Counted from the stretch's first letter, positions 1-8,353 are shown. The stretch is DNA of 64,000 bases from Halorhabdus utahensis DSM 12940 (GCF_000023945.1 NC_013158.1:1178001-1242000), one strand, 5' to 3'. Notes: generated from the sequence alone by a model not told the origin. Program-made: numbers and translations.

Positions 1-282
1 ACCTGAACTCTGGCGGGGGCCACCAAAAAGACCTTTCGAGTCGGGAGTGAAACCTCGAAGTTACCCCAGATATCAATTATGATAACTTGAGGGGTGTGCC
101 GGGCGTCCGTCGGTACCGTCTGACACTGCTCGAAACAGTATTTTCAGGTGACCGGATACAGAAAGCAGGTCGGAAAGCGACGGTAAGGGCAGCAGCGCCG
201 ATATTAGAAGATGACGAAATATTTCGTGAGTCTCCGACCACAGGTAACAAAGGTTAAATGTCCGGATGACATTCCTTTAGGT
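1..282. other. Intergenic region at window edge with promoter elements
   Basis: No gene of its own is visible here. An AT-rich patch at about 70-92 (containing TATCAATTATGATA) lies within an otherwise GC-rich stretch and could serve a gene to the left of the window. The right part holds the promoter of the PadR-like gene: a TATA-like GGTTAAATG at 250-258 sits about 29 nt before its ATG, fitting a leaderless transcript, and a palindrome lies farther upstream at 214-227. Confidence 0.5.
214..227. promoter_or_regulatory. Perfect 14-bp palindrome, candidate operator
   Basis: The sequence ACGAAATATTTCGT is a perfect inverted repeat centred about 33 nt upstream of the TATA-like element of the PadR-like gene. 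Its position suits a site for an activator or autoregulator. Which protein binds is not shown by the sequence. Confidence 0.5.
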
Positions 283-642
283 ATGTCAGAGGCACAAACC
301 GAAGTAGTGACTCCAAGCATCGCGCGAGAACTCAGTGCGTTCCAGCAGAATATCCTCGTTATTCTGGCTGAGGAAGCGCGATACGGACTCGCCGTCAAGC
401 GCGAACTCGAGACGTACTACGACTCCGACGTCAACCACGGTCGACTGTACCCCAACCTCGACGACCTCGTCGAGATGGAACTCGTCGAGAAGAGCGAACT
501 CGACAAGCGGACCAACGAGTACAGCCTCACCGAGAACGGCTACGACGTCCTCCTCGAACAGCTGGCCTGGGAGTTCGGCAAGATCACGACCGAGGAAGGT
601 CGCGTCGACGACATCCGCGAGCTGCTCGAAGACGCAGCCTGA
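283..642 (+). CDS. PadR-family winged-helix transcriptional regulator
   Basis: A 119-residue protein with the compact winged-helix layout of PadR-type regulators. The N-terminal helices (around AFQQNILVILAEEARYGLAV) lead into a recognition helix and a wing ending near the NEYSLTENGYDVL segment, followed by a short C-terminal helix. The related haloarchaeal proteins are DNA-binding regulators of unknown signal. I chose the ATG at 283 over an upstream in-frame ATG at 211 because a TATA-like GGTTAAATG lies 29 nt before it and the upstream extension is not acidic and has no family resemblance. It stands alone; the next gene is convergent. Family assignment is good, target unknown. Confidence 0.8.
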   Translation: MSEAQTEVVTPSIARELSAFQQNILVILAEEARYGLAVKRELETYYDSDVNHGRLYPNLDDLVEMELVEKSELDKRTNEYSLTENGYDVLLEQLAWEFGKITTEEGRVDDIRELLEDAA

Positions 643-705
643 GACAGTCCCGGACGACGCAGACGTATCCCAGTTCGTCGGCGCACTTCGCGTCGGCGTT
701 TTTTA

Positions 706-1317
706 TCACACGTCCGAGCCGTCGGCTTCGCGTTCGATCGGCGGGCCCTCGCCGTCGACCACTTCGAAAACGTGTTCGAGTGACTCCGAGAGGACGGCTC
801 GCTGCTCGTCGTCGGGGAAGGCGTTGCGCGGGAAGTATTCCGCGCGAAACTCGGCGACGTGATCGGCGGTCGCGTCGGCGATCCGCAATGCGTGATGGTT
901 GCTCATGAAATCGGCGAACGCCGCCGCGTTCGCGGCGTGTACCGGGCCGTAGCGTTCCTCGACCATGTCGACGATCCGGCGGTTGTCGGCGTCAATCGTC
1001 TCCCAGTCCGCGTCAGTCTCGGGGTCGAGCGGGCGTTCAACCGCGCGCGAACGGTCGTCGATCCGGTCGAAGACGACCTCGCCGTCGTCGAGCCATCCCG
1101 TCGGATAACACACCAGCACGTCGCCGTCGCGTTCCGAGCGGATGCGCGCCTCGAAGCCGTGCTCGGCAAGTAGTTCGTCACGGCGGTCCCGAAGCCCCGC
1201 GGTGCGTTCCTCGTCGGCGCGACGCGCGTGGCGGGTGAGTCGCTCGACTGTCTCGATCACGTCGGTCGGGAGCCCGTCAGCCGTCGTACCGCTGCCCGTC
1301 GAATCCTTCTCAGCCAT
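706..1317 (-). CDS. RNase HI operon protein, conserved haloarchaeal
   Basis: A 203-residue acidic soluble protein without signal peptide or membrane segment. It lies 14 nt downstream of the RNase HI gene on the same strand, so the two are very likely co-transcribed; this pairing is the basis of the usual name 'rnhA operon protein'. The central part carries the pattern DVLVCYPTGWLDDGEVVFD and a C-terminal segment rich in Ala/His/Asp that looks helical. The ATG at 1317 is preferred because the longer open frame upstream is Arg/Pro-rich and overlaps rnhA. No catalytic motif is recognisable; a role alongside RNA:DNA hybrid processing is inference from position only. Confidence 0.75.
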   Translation of the reverse strand: MAEKDSTGSGTTADGLPTDVIETVERLTRHARRADEERTAGLRDRRDELLAEHGFEARIRSERDGDVLVCYPTGWLDDGEVVFDRIDDRSRAVERPLDPETDADWETIDADNRRIVDMVEERYGPVHAANAAAFADFMSNHHALRIADATADHVAEFRAEYFPRNAFPDDEQRAVLSESLEHVFEVVDGEGPPIEREADGSDV

Positions 1318-1331
1318 TCCCGAACGCCTCC

Positions 1332-1928
1332 TTACCCATCCTCGAACGCCTCGTTGGCGAGAGCATCGGCGCGCTCGTTGATCTCCCGGGGGACGTGTTC
1401 GATCGACCAGTCGTCGAATTCGCGAAACAGCTCCCGCACCCGGACGCGGCGCTCGCGGAGGTCGGGATCGTTCGTGTCCCACTCACCGCGAACCTGGCGG
1501 ACGGCCAGTTCGGAGTCGCTGCGGACTTCGACGGAATCGAAGCCGTAGTCGGCGGCGATCTCAAGGGCGTGGATCAGCGCCTCGTACTCCGCGCGGTTGT
1601 TGGTCGTCGAGCCGATGCGTTTGCCCCCCTCGGTGACGATGCCGCCGTCGCCGGTGAGGATCACCCAGCCGATGGCCGCCGGGCCGGGGTTGCCACGCGA
1701 GGCCCCGTCGACGTAGACGTGCGCGCGACCACCCTCGTCGGTCAGGACCCCGGTCAGTTTGCCCGGATCGCTGCCCTGCACGACGACTTTTCCCTCGTAG
1801 GCGACGGCCGTCGCTCCGCCCGATTCGGCCCGCCAGCGCTCGTGATCGGTGTTGCCCGACTCGACGGTGATGCCCGCGGCTTCCAGCCGTTCGCGGGCGG
1901 CCGCCGGGTCGCACTCGATAACCGGCAT
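1332..1928 (-). CDS. rnhA: Ribonuclease HI
   Basis: This 198-residue protein should cleave the RNA strand of RNA:DNA hybrids. The RNase H fold begins at YVDGASRGNPG; the four acidic residues expected in the active site are D74, E114 (NRAEYEAL), D138 (RSDSEL) and D188 (ERADALAN). About 65 residues precede the catalytic domain and may form a small hybrid-binding domain, as in other RNases H with N-terminal extensions. It lies upstream of the partner gene with a 14-nt gap. The ATG at 1928 gives a start MPVIECDP typical of haloarchaeal homologues. Archaeal type 1 enzymes of this kind are well established. Confidence 0.93.
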   Translation of the reverse strand: MPVIECDPAAARERLEAAGITVESGNTDHERWRAESGGATAVAYEGKVVVQGSDPGKLTGVLTDEGGRAHVYVDGASRGNPGPAAIGWVILTGDGGIVTEGGKRIGSTTNNRAEYEALIHALEIAADYGFDSVEVRSDSELAVRQVRGEWDTNDPDLRERRVRVRELFREFDDWSIEHVPREINERADALANEAFEDG

Positions 1929-2030
1929 TGGCAGGGGCTATCCGGGGGAGGGGTTAGGGCTTTCCGGTCGGTGACAGTCGGTCGACCGGGTCGCGACGGA
2001 GTGCGATCCCAAAAACAGACGAGGCCGGCG

Positions 2031-3569
2031 TTAGGACCGCCAGTAGGCCCGCGTCAGCAGCACGAGCACGGGGAAGATCTCCAGTCGGCCGATCCACATC
2101 AGAAAGACCATCAGGAATTTCGAGGTCCAGGGGAACGAGAGGTAGTTCTCCATCGGCCCGACAGCGCCGAATCCCGGCCCGACGTTGCCGATGGTCGCCG
2201 CGATCGCGCTCATGCCGTCGAGCACTTGCAGTTCCATGCCGATCCGCCCGGCGTCGAGCATCAGGACGACGACGCTGAGGAAGAACAGCGCAATGTACAG
2301 CAGCGTGAAGGCGTGGATCCCCCGGATCGCCGACTCGTCGAGCGCCCGGCCACCGAGTCGGACGGGCTTGACGGCCTCGGGATGGACCGTCGTGAACAGT
2401 TCCCGCTTGATCGACTTGGCGATCACCAGCCACCGGACCATCTTGATCGCGCCGCCGGTCGATCCTGCCGAGCCGCCGAGGAACATCCCAAAGAGCAGCA
2501 GGTACTGGGCGGTCGTCGTCCAGCCGTTGAAGTCGAAACTCGCGTACCCCGTGGTGGTGACGATCGAGACCACCTGGAAGAGGCCGTGCCGGAGTGACTG
2601 CTCGACGCCCGCAAGACCGACAGTACCGGGGAGGCTCGATCCCACGAAGAGCACCACCGTGACGACGGCGGTCAGAGACGCCATCACGCCGGTGTAAAAT
2701 CGGAACTCCTCGTCCGCCAGTAGCGAGCGGGGGTTCCCCTGGACCAGCCCCCAGAACAGCGCGAAGTTGGTGCCGGCGACGACCATGAACGGGATGATCG
2801 CCCATTGGACGGCCGCCGAGAACACCTCGATCGAGTAGGCCTCCGGCGAGAACCCGCCGGTCGGCAGCGTCGTCAGGCCATGCGAGATCGCGTTGAACAG
2901 CGTCATCTCCTTGGCGAAGCCGGCGAGATGGAGGCCGTACAAAAGCGCCATTTCGAGGACGGTAAAGGCGAAGTAGGCGATCCACAGCACCCGGGCCGTC
3001 TCGGCGATCCGCGGCGTGAGCTTCTCGATGCCGGGGCCGGGCGCTTCGGCGTCCATCAGCTGTGCCCCACCGACCGAGAGTTCGGGCAGGATCGCGACCG
3101 CGAGCACGACGATCCCCATCCCGCCGAGCCACTGCGTCAACTGTCGCCAGATCAGGAGCGCGTGGGAGTGGTGCTCGACGCCGATGTTCTTCATGACCGT
3201 CGCCCCGGTCGTCGTGAACCCACTCATCGACTCGAACAGCGCGTTCGGGACCTGGGGCCAGCTAAGCGTCGACGCCGTGCCGTGCTCCGCGAGCAGATAC
3301 GGGAGCGTCCCGACGAGTGCGACCGCGAGCCACGTCGTCGCGACCATCAAAAAGCCCTCGCGTGCACCGATGTCCCGGTCGTCGTCGAGTTGGGAGAGTC
3401 CGTATCCGAGCAGCGTCGTCACGACGATGGTGACGAGGAAGGGGAGCCACCCCTCGCCGTAGATCAGCGCCGTGATGACGGGGATTGTCAGCGGCACCGC
3501 CAGATAGAGCAGCACGCGCCCAGTCAGCGAGAGACTGGCCCGCCAGTCGACCCGGAGATGCCCGTTCAT
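2031..3569 (-). CDS. trkH: TrkH-family potassium uptake membrane subunit
   Basis: A 512-residue polytopic protein that forms the ion pathway of a Trk/Ktr-type K+ uptake system. Four pore-loop filters can be traced: SGFTTTGATV, GLTTLPTGG, TTTGYAS and IGNVGPGFG, each lying between hydrophobic hairpins as expected for the four-fold pseudo-symmetric SKT family. Length is normal. The start codon overlaps the stop of the upstream TrkA gene by four bases (ATGA), indicating translational coupling of pore and its cytoplasmic RCK regulator. A second, diverged TrkH lies at 11515-13056. The substrate K+ (rather than Na+/K+ symport) is inferred from family. Confidence 0.92.
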   Translation of the reverse strand: MNGHLRVDWRASLSLTGRVLLYLAVPLTIPVITALIYGEGWLPFLVTIVVTTLLGYGLSQLDDDRDIGAREGFLMVATTWLAVALVGTLPYLLAEHGTASTLSWPQVPNALFESMSGFTTTGATVMKNIGVEHHSHALLIWRQLTQWLGGMGIVVLAVAILPELSVGGAQLMDAEAPGPGIEKLTPRIAETARVLWIAYFAFTVLEMALLYGLHLAGFAKEMTLFNAISHGLTTLPTGGFSPEAYSIEVFSAAVQWAIIPFMVVAGTNFALFWGLVQGNPRSLLADEEFRFYTGVMASLTAVVTVVLFVGSSLPGTVGLAGVEQSLRHGLFQVVSIVTTTGYASFDFNGWTTTAQYLLLFGMFLGGSAGSTGGAIKMVRWLVIAKSIKRELFTTVHPEAVKPVRLGGRALDESAIRGIHAFTLLYIALFFLSVVVLMLDAGRIGMELQVLDGMSAIAATIGNVGPGFGAVGPMENYLSFPWTSKFLMVFLMWIGRLEIFPVLVLLTRAYWRS

Positions 3570-4912
3570 ATTTTTGCGAGCGTCTCGTCGAGTGCGGTCG
3601 TCTCGACGAAGAAGACGACGTGGTCGCCGGCGTGGACGACGGTGTCCCCACGGGGCCGGACGAACTCGCCATCGCGGACGATCGCGCCCACGACGACGCC
3701 GTCGGGCAGGTCCGCGGCGGCCGACTGGATGGTCCGGTCGTGAAAGACGCTCTCGTCGTCGATCTCCACCTCGATGACTTCCGCCCGGTCGCTCTCGATG
3801 ATCGCCACGTTCTCGGCGTGTTCCTCGCGGGTGAACCGCGTGATCTCCTCGGCAGCCACCTCGCGGGGCTGGACGGCCACGTCGATGCCGACGGTCTCGA
3901 ACAGGTCGACGTACGAGCCCTCCTCGACGACGGCGATCGCCCGATCGGCGCCCAGTCGCTTGGCGAACAGCCCCGCGAGCAGGTTCGCCTCGTCGGACTC
4001 CAGGGTCGTGACGACGACATCGACGGCGTCGATGTTCTCGCTTTCGAGGAAGTCCCGATCGGTAGCATCCGCTTGAAGGACCGTCGTCTTCGGGAGCGAC
4101 TCGGCGAGAAACTGCGCGCGTTCGGGGTCGCGTTCGATCAGCTTCGGTCGGATCCCGCGACCCTCGAGGAGGCGTGCGGTCTGGTAACCCACTGAGCTCC
4201 CGCCGACGAGCAACACGTCGTGGTAGTCGTCGTCCGGCGCGACGGCGTGGCTGAACGCCGTCACCGCCTCGTCGGTCCCGATGACGATCACCTCGTCGCC
4301 GGCCGACAGCCGGGTATCCCCCCGCGGAACGACGATCTCATCGCAGGTGCCGTCGTCGTCAGGACACAGGATCGCTGCGAAGGTGAGATCGTCGAAGCGG
4401 TCGGCCTCGGCGACGGTCTGTCCGGCGACGGGACTCCCCGTGGCGAGTTCGAACTCGGCCATCTGGATCGTACCGTCGGCGAAGCTGTCGACGTCCCGGG
4501 CGGCCGGGAGGCCGATCATGCTGGCGATCTTCCGGGCGGTGAGCAGGTTCGTCCCGACCATGACGTCGACGCCGAGCGCCCCCTCGGCGTTCTCCCAGGT
4601 GTCTAAGTACTTGGTATTGCGAACGCGGGCGATGGTCGTGACGTCGTCGAGGGTCTTTGCGGTCCCACAGGAGACGATGTTGGTCTCGTCGTCGTCCGTG
4701 ACGGCGATCAACAGCTCGGCCGCCGCGAGGCCGGCCTCCTCTAACGTCTCGATCGCTGCGCCGTCGCCCTCGATCGCCAGGACGTCCAGTTCGTAGGTCA
4801 GCGCCTCGACGCGATCACCGTCGACGTCGACCACGACGACTTCGTGTTCGTCGGCCAGGCTTTCGGCGATGCTCGACCCGACCTCGCCGGCACCGACAAC
4901 GATCACGCGCAT
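3566..4912 (-). CDS. trkA: TrkA, cytoplasmic RCK regulator of Trk potassium uptake
   Basis: The 448 residues form two tandem RCK units, the normal size for full-length TrkA. The first Rossmann domain starts with VIVVGAGEVG (residues 3-12) followed by a TrkA_C domain near 140-215; the second nucleotide-binding domain begins at DVLLVGGSSVG and is followed by a last TrkA_C domain. Such proteins assemble as rings on the cytoplasmic face of TrkH and gate it in response to nucleotide binding. It precedes trkH with a 4-nt overlap. The gene for an Lrp/TrkA_C fusion lies upstream on the same strand, 138 nt away, and may control the pair. Confidence 0.92.
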   Translation of the reverse strand: MRVIVVGAGEVGSSIAESLADEHEVVVVDVDGDRVEALTYELDVLAIEGDGAAIETLEEAGLAAAELLIAVTDDDETNIVSCGTAKTLDDVTTIARVRNTKYLDTWENAEGALGVDVMVGTNLLTARKIASMIGLPAARDVDSFADGTIQMAEFELATGSPVAGQTVAEADRFDDLTFAAILCPDDDGTCDEIVVPRGDTRLSAGDEVIVIGTDEAVTAFSHAVAPDDDYHDVLLVGGSSVGYQTARLLEGRGIRPKLIERDPERAQFLAESLPKTTVLQADATDRDFLESENIDAVDVVVTTLESDEANLLAGLFAKRLGADRAIAVVEEGSYVDLFETVGIDVAVQPREVAAEEITRFTREEHAENVAIIESDRAEVIEVEIDDESVFHDRTIQSAAADLPDGVVVGAIVRDGEFVRPRGDTVVHAGDHVVFFVETTALDETLAKI

Positions 4913-5050
4913 CCGGGCCCCTCCATCATTGTGCCGAACTACCCCCTCATCCGGGAAGTGTGTTTTCTTCCGGAACAGCCCGACCGTCGGAAACGATCGC
5001 CACTGGGTCGTGGCTGACCAGCGTCCCGAACACTGTCAGACCGATCGAGC

Positions 5051-5794
5051 TTACTGGGCCCCGAACACCGTCAGCGCGTCCGTCTCCAGGCCGGTCTTCG
5101 AGAACAGCGACACGACGTCGCCTGCCTGAATGACCGTCTCGCCTTTCGGCGTGAGGACGTCCCCGTCGCGTTCGATGCCGACGACGAGCATCTCGTCGGC
5201 CAGCAAGTCCGACTCGACGGCGTCCTCGATGGTTCGGTCGGCGATCTCGGCCCCCTCCGAGACCGTGAACTCGACGACCTCCGCGCCGCCGGCAAGCCCC
5301 ATGAAGTCCGTCAGCGACGGCCCCTTCGGGGCGTCCTCGGGACCGAACGGATCGTAGGGCCGGAAGTACTGCTCCTCGATGACGCTCTCGTCCTCGATCG
5401 TCAGTCCGAGATCCGACAGTTCGGCCGCGATCCGCCCGATGTCGTCCGTATCGGTCCCGACGGCAGTGACCGTGAGGTTCGTCGTCCCGGCCATCAACTC
5501 CCTGGCGGCAACGACGCCCGAGATGTCCAGGGCTGCCTGTGCGAGGTGGTCGCGATCCGGGATCGGAGCCGTACACCGGAACTCGTAGGTGACGTGTCCC
5601 TCGATGGCCTTGTAGTCGATGTCCGCGAGATAGCCCCGCAGGATCCCCTCCGTCTCGAGCTGGCGGATCCGGTTGCGGATCGTCGCCGCCGTCACCTCCA
5701 TCTCCTCGGCGATCTCCGGCGCTGCCGTGTTCCGGGCGTCCGCCGCCAGATAGTAGAGAATGCGCTTGTCGATCTCGTCGAGGCGATGGTCCAT
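5051..5794 (-). CDS. Lrp/AsnC-type regulator fused to a TrkA_C domain
   Basis: A 247-residue transcription factor with an N-terminal winged helix (residues about 3-60, DEIDKRILYYLAADARN and AATIRNRIRQLETEGIL), an Lrp-like ligand or oligomerisation domain (about 65-145), and a C-terminal TrkA_C (RCK_C) domain (about 165-245) ending in the typical AGDVVSLFSK pattern. TrkA_C domains bind small ligands in K+ transport regulators, so it may couple transcription of the adjacent Trk genes to such a ligand; that is inference. The ATG at 5794 is chosen over 5818 because the TATA-like TGATATATC at 5831-5839 would place the transcript start downstream of 5818. Confidence 0.85.
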   Translation of the reverse strand: MDHRLDEIDKRILYYLAADARNTAAPEIAEEMEVTAATIRNRIRQLETEGILRGYLADIDYKAIEGHVTYEFRCTAPIPDRDHLAQAALDISGVVAARELMAGTTNLTVTAVGTDTDDIGRIAAELSDLGLTIEDESVIEEQYFRPYDPFGPEDAPKGPSLTDFMGLAGGAEVVEFTVSEGAEIADRTIEDAVESDLLADEMLVVGIERDGDVLTPKGETVIQAGDVVSLFSKTGLETDALTVFGAQ

Positions 5795-6004
5795 GCGCGC
5801 GCTACGACCGTCTCGCATAATTACCTCCCGATATATCAGTGGCTGGCGAACCCGTCCACACGAAATATAAGACAGCCGTTACTATTTTCGGAATTTGTCC
5901 ATACTCGGCATTCATTTTCGTATCGAAAACAGAATCCGTGGATATATACCTTTTCGATAATCTAGCGGGAGGTAGACAGCGATCGGCAGACACGGCCACC
6001 ACCC
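5795..6004. promoter_or_regulatory. Divergent promoter region with TTTTCG palindrome
   Basis: This 210-nt AT-rich region separates the Lrp/TrkA_C regulator from the rightward Usp/RCK/APC genes. It has TATA-like elements for both directions (GATATATC near 5832-5839 leftward; GGATATATACC at 5939-5949 rightward). A perfect inverted repeat TTTTCG-TAT-CGAAAA lies at 5915-5929, and further TTTTCG copies occur at about 5886 and 5952. A GGGAGGT sequence at 5968-5974 resembles a Shine-Dalgarno site but is 30 nt from the ATG, too far to serve it. Confidence 0.6.
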
Positions 6005-6502
6005 ATGACCCAGCCAGACGACGAGTCGCCGGACGTCCCCGAGGACGTCCAGGCGGCGCTCGACGACAGTAGCGATCGACAGCTTCGAGAGATCATCCAC
6101 GACGCCCAGGCACGCCTCGAAGCACATCCGCCCCTGAACGAGGAGGTGCCCCTGGAGACGGGCGAGACGTTCGTCGGCGAGGAGGTCGAACTCGACGAGG
6201 CGATCGTTGAGGCATTCGAAACGACAGACGACGAGCTGCTTCGGGAGGTCGTCACGTACGCTCGTCAGTGCCTCGAGGACCGCCCACCGCTAACGGCGGT
6301 CATCGAAGCCCGGGACAACGAGGAACTCGTTCGAATGGAAGACGAAGGACCGTACACGACCGTCGTCGTCGAGCGGCCGGACGAAACGGGCGCGGCACGT
6401 GGCCCCTTCGCCTACATGGTCCAGTGGGAACCCCACGTCGAGGACGAGGGCAAATACAAGTGGCACTATCTCGGCCGCGTCTTCGACGAGGAGGAGACCT
6501 GA
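6005..6502 (+). CDS. Conserved haloarchaeal protein of unknown function
   Basis: A 165-residue, strongly acidic soluble protein. Two similar helical segments can be seen: DRQLREIIHDAQARLEAHPPL (about 24-44) and DELLREVVTYARQCLEDRPPL (about 76-96), suggesting an internal duplication. The C-terminal 60 residues look like a beta-rich domain with an aromatic end (YMVQWEPHVEDEGKYKWHYL). No enzyme motif is recognised. Its stop is one base before the GTG start of the UspA gene, so it is the first gene of the Usp/RCK/APC run and may share its control. Confidence 0.7.
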   Translation: MTQPDDESPDVPEDVQAALDDSSDRQLREIIHDAQARLEAHPPLNEEVPLETGETFVGEEVELDEAIVEAFETTDDELLREVVTYARQCLEDRPPLTAVIEARDNEELVRMEDEGPYTTVVVERPDETGAARGPFAYMVQWEPHVEDEGKYKWHYLGRVFDEEET

Positions 6503-6503
6503 C

Positions 6504-6947
6504 GTGGGCGAGTCGCTCTTCGGGCGCGTGGTGGTTCCGGTCGCGAGTCGCGACGACGCGGCGGCGACGGCGGCCGCACTCGCGCCATACATCGACGCAC
6601 CGGATCGAACAGTAATCGCCGTACACGTCATCGAGAAGGCCGACGGCGCACTCGACAAGGCCTCGGTCGAGCAGCGCGAGGCGGACGCCGAGGCGATGTT
6701 CGGGATCGTCACCGAGGGACTCGACGGGGTCGATGCCGCCCTCGAAACGGAGATCCGCTACGGGACCGACATCGCGGGGACGCTCGTCGAGACGGCGGAC
6801 GACGTCGCGGCGAGCGCGATCGTGTTCACGCCGCGGGGCGGTAGTCGATGGAAGCAACTCCTCTCGGGCGACGTGACCCACAACCTCGTCCACGAGAGCG
6901 ACGTGCCGGTCGTCGTCCTTCCCGATCGAGAGGTGAGCGACGCGTGA
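6504..6947 (+). CDS. UspA-family universal stress protein
   Basis: A 147-residue single-domain Usp protein. It begins with the beta-strand FGRVVVPVASRDDAAATA and ends with a PVVVLP strand; the segment TPRGGSRWKQLLSGDVTHNLV resembles the nucleotide-binding loop of the family (G-x2-G-x9-G) in modified form. The start is GTG at 6504, one base after the previous stop, which removes a 35-residue Arg/Ser-rich extension that overlaps the upstream gene. It lies directly before an RCK protein, and the same order recurs at 7886, pointing to a role in controlling transport. A nucleotide ligand is likely but not certain. Confidence 0.85.
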   Translation: MGESLFGRVVVPVASRDDAAATAAALAPYIDAPDRTVIAVHVIEKADGALDKASVEQREADAEAMFGIVTEGLDGVDAALETEIRYGTDIAGTLVETADDVAASAIVFTPRGGSRWKQLLSGDVTHNLVHESDVPVVVLPDREVSDA

Positions 6948-7015
6948 GCGAACGTGCCGGTCTGAGAGCGTCGGTATCGGCCGATCTAGCTGAGTGAACA
7001 TACTGAATAGGAGCC

Positions 7016-7702
7016 ATGTACGTCATCATCGTCGGTGCGGGAGACATCGGGACGCCACTGATCGACATCGCAACGCGATCAGGCAACGAGGTCGTCGTCA
7101 TCGAGCGCAACGCCGAACGGGCCAACCGGGCGGCCGATCGCTTCGACTGTCTCGTCCTCGAGGCGGACGCGACGACCAACAACACCTTAGAAGAGGCCGG
7201 CGTCGAGCAGGCCGACGCCGTGGTCTCGACGACCGACCGGGACGCGACCAACGTCATGGTGTGTCTGCTCGCCACGGAGTACGAGGTGCCGTCGATCCTC
7301 TCGGTCGTGCACAACCCCGAGCACATGAGCCTCTTCGAGCAGATCGGGGTGAACACCATCGAGAACCCCCAGCAACTCATCGCCGAGTACCTCTACCGGT
7401 CGGTCGCACGGCCGGCGATCGTCGATTACATGCGGATCGGTGAACAGGCCGAGGTCTTCGAGATCGCCGTCACCGAGAACGCACCCATGGCCGGGAAGAC
7501 GCTCACTGAAGCAGGAGAGGGTGACATCCTCCCCGAGGATACGCTGATCGTCGCCATCGACCGTGAAGGGGAGGACAGGCCACTGACGCCCCGCGGGAAC
7601 GTCCGGATCCGGCCGAACGATCTGTTGACGGTGTACTCGGCACGCGGGGCCGACCCGGAACTCACGGACGTCTTTGGCCATTACGAAGACCAGACAGCAT
7701 GA
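7016..7702 (+). CDS. TrkA-like RCK protein (RCK_N plus RCK_C), first copy
   Basis: The 228 residues contain one Rossmann-type RCK_N domain (VIIVGAGDIG at 3-12; about 1-135) and one TrkA_C domain (about 140-222), half the size of TrkA at 3566-4912. Such one-unit proteins form rings that gate K+ or cation transporters. It is closely related to the protein at 10739-11428: the N-terminal two-thirds is nearly the same, whereas the TrkA_C part differs more. No channel gene lies directly next to it; the nearest transporter downstream is the APC permease. Partner is therefore uncertain. Confidence 0.85.
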   Translation: MYVIIVGAGDIGTPLIDIATRSGNEVVVIERNAERANRAADRFDCLVLEADATTNNTLEEAGVEQADAVVSTTDRDATNVMVCLLATEYEVPSILSVVHNPEHMSLFEQIGVNTIENPQQLIAEYLYRSVARPAIVDYMRIGEQAEVFEIAVTENAPMAGKTLTEAGEGDILPEDTLIVAIDREGEDRPLTPRGNVRIRPNDLLTVYSARGADPELTDVFGHYEDQTA

Positions 7703-7813
7703 AACACTCGACCGACGCGGTCCCCACCGCACGCACTGGCGAAACGTCCAGCGATCGAGGCGGTGATTTGGGACTCCGTCATTTATTAGCCGGTCCAGTC
7801 TGTGGGTCCGGGT

Positions 7814-7882
7814 ATGATCGCCCCATCTACCGTGACAGCGCGGACAGCACGGGTCGACCGATCGTCGAGCCGGGGGCACTGA
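7814..7882 (+). CDS. Possible 22-codon leaderless upstream reading frame
   Basis: An ATG at 7814 lies about 30 nt after a TATA-like element (CATTTATTAG, 7778-7787), exactly where a leaderless start would fall. The frame (MIAPSTVTARTARV...) runs 22 codons and stops at 7880-7882, three bases before the ATG of the next UspA gene. It may be a translationally coupled leader, or its ATG may merely lie in a short 5' leader. It is short, and nothing beyond its position supports it. Confidence 0.35.
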   Translation: MIAPSTVTARTARVDRSSSRGH

Positions 7883-7885
7883 TCC

Positions 7886-8308
7886 ATGCCCGAGTCACTG
7901 ACGGGCCACCTCGTCGTGCCGGTCGACGACGCCGAGGACGCCCACGCCACGGCGACGGCACTCCAGGCTTACGCCGTCGAGAAAGTGACTGCAGTCCACG
8001 TCGTCGAGAAGGGGGGCGGGTCACTGGACACGATCCCGCTCGAACAGGCCGAGCAGCGAGCCGAGGAAGCTTTCGAGGCGTTTCGGGAGGTGATCCCGGA
8101 CGCAAACACGGAGCTCACGTATCACACCGACGTAGTCGAGGGGGTATTCGAGGTCGCCACCGACCGCGAGGCGACCGCCATCGCGTTCCACCCGCGTGGC
8201 GGGGGGCGACTCACGCAGTTCCTGTCGGGGGACACCGCACTCAGACTGATCACGGACGCCGACCGGCCGGTGATCGCTCTGCCGGACCCTGCCGAGGGAG
8301 GAATGTAA
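7886..8308 (+). CDS. UspA-family universal stress protein, second copy
   Basis: A 140-residue Usp domain related to the one at 6504: both share VVPV near the start, an AVHV-E-K-G-L pattern in the second strand and FxPRGGxR-x2-QxLSGD before the last helix, ending in PVIALP. The protein precedes an APC permease that itself carries two Usp domains, and an RCK protein, so it probably regulates this transporter. The ATG at 7886 is three bases after a possible leader frame. The ligand is not known; the G-x2-G-x9-G nucleotide loop is only partly kept. Confidence 0.85.
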   Translation: MPESLTGHLVVPVDDAEDAHATATALQAYAVEKVTAVHVVEKGGGSLDTIPLEQAEQRAEEAFEAFREVIPDANTELTYHTDVVEGVFEVATDREATAIAFHPRGGGRLTQFLSGDTALRLITDADRPVIALPDPAEGGM

Positions 8309-8353
8309 CACAAATGCTCACAGACTACTTCGAGACCGAGGTGAACGTGCTCG

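Noticed and set aside
1395-2597. Long plus-strand reading frame opposite rnhA and trkH
   Set aside because: It is antisense to two well-supported genes, has an Arg/Asp/Gly-rich shadow composition and matches no family.
5968-5974. GGGAGGT as ribosome binding site for the 6005 gene
   Set aside because: It is 30 nt from the ATG and no start codon is at the proper distance.
6950-7015. Start at 6994 for the RCK protein or another small gene
   Set aside because: The frame from 6994 runs through the RCK gene out of frame with Arg-rich codons; the ATG at 7016 gives the Rossmann start.
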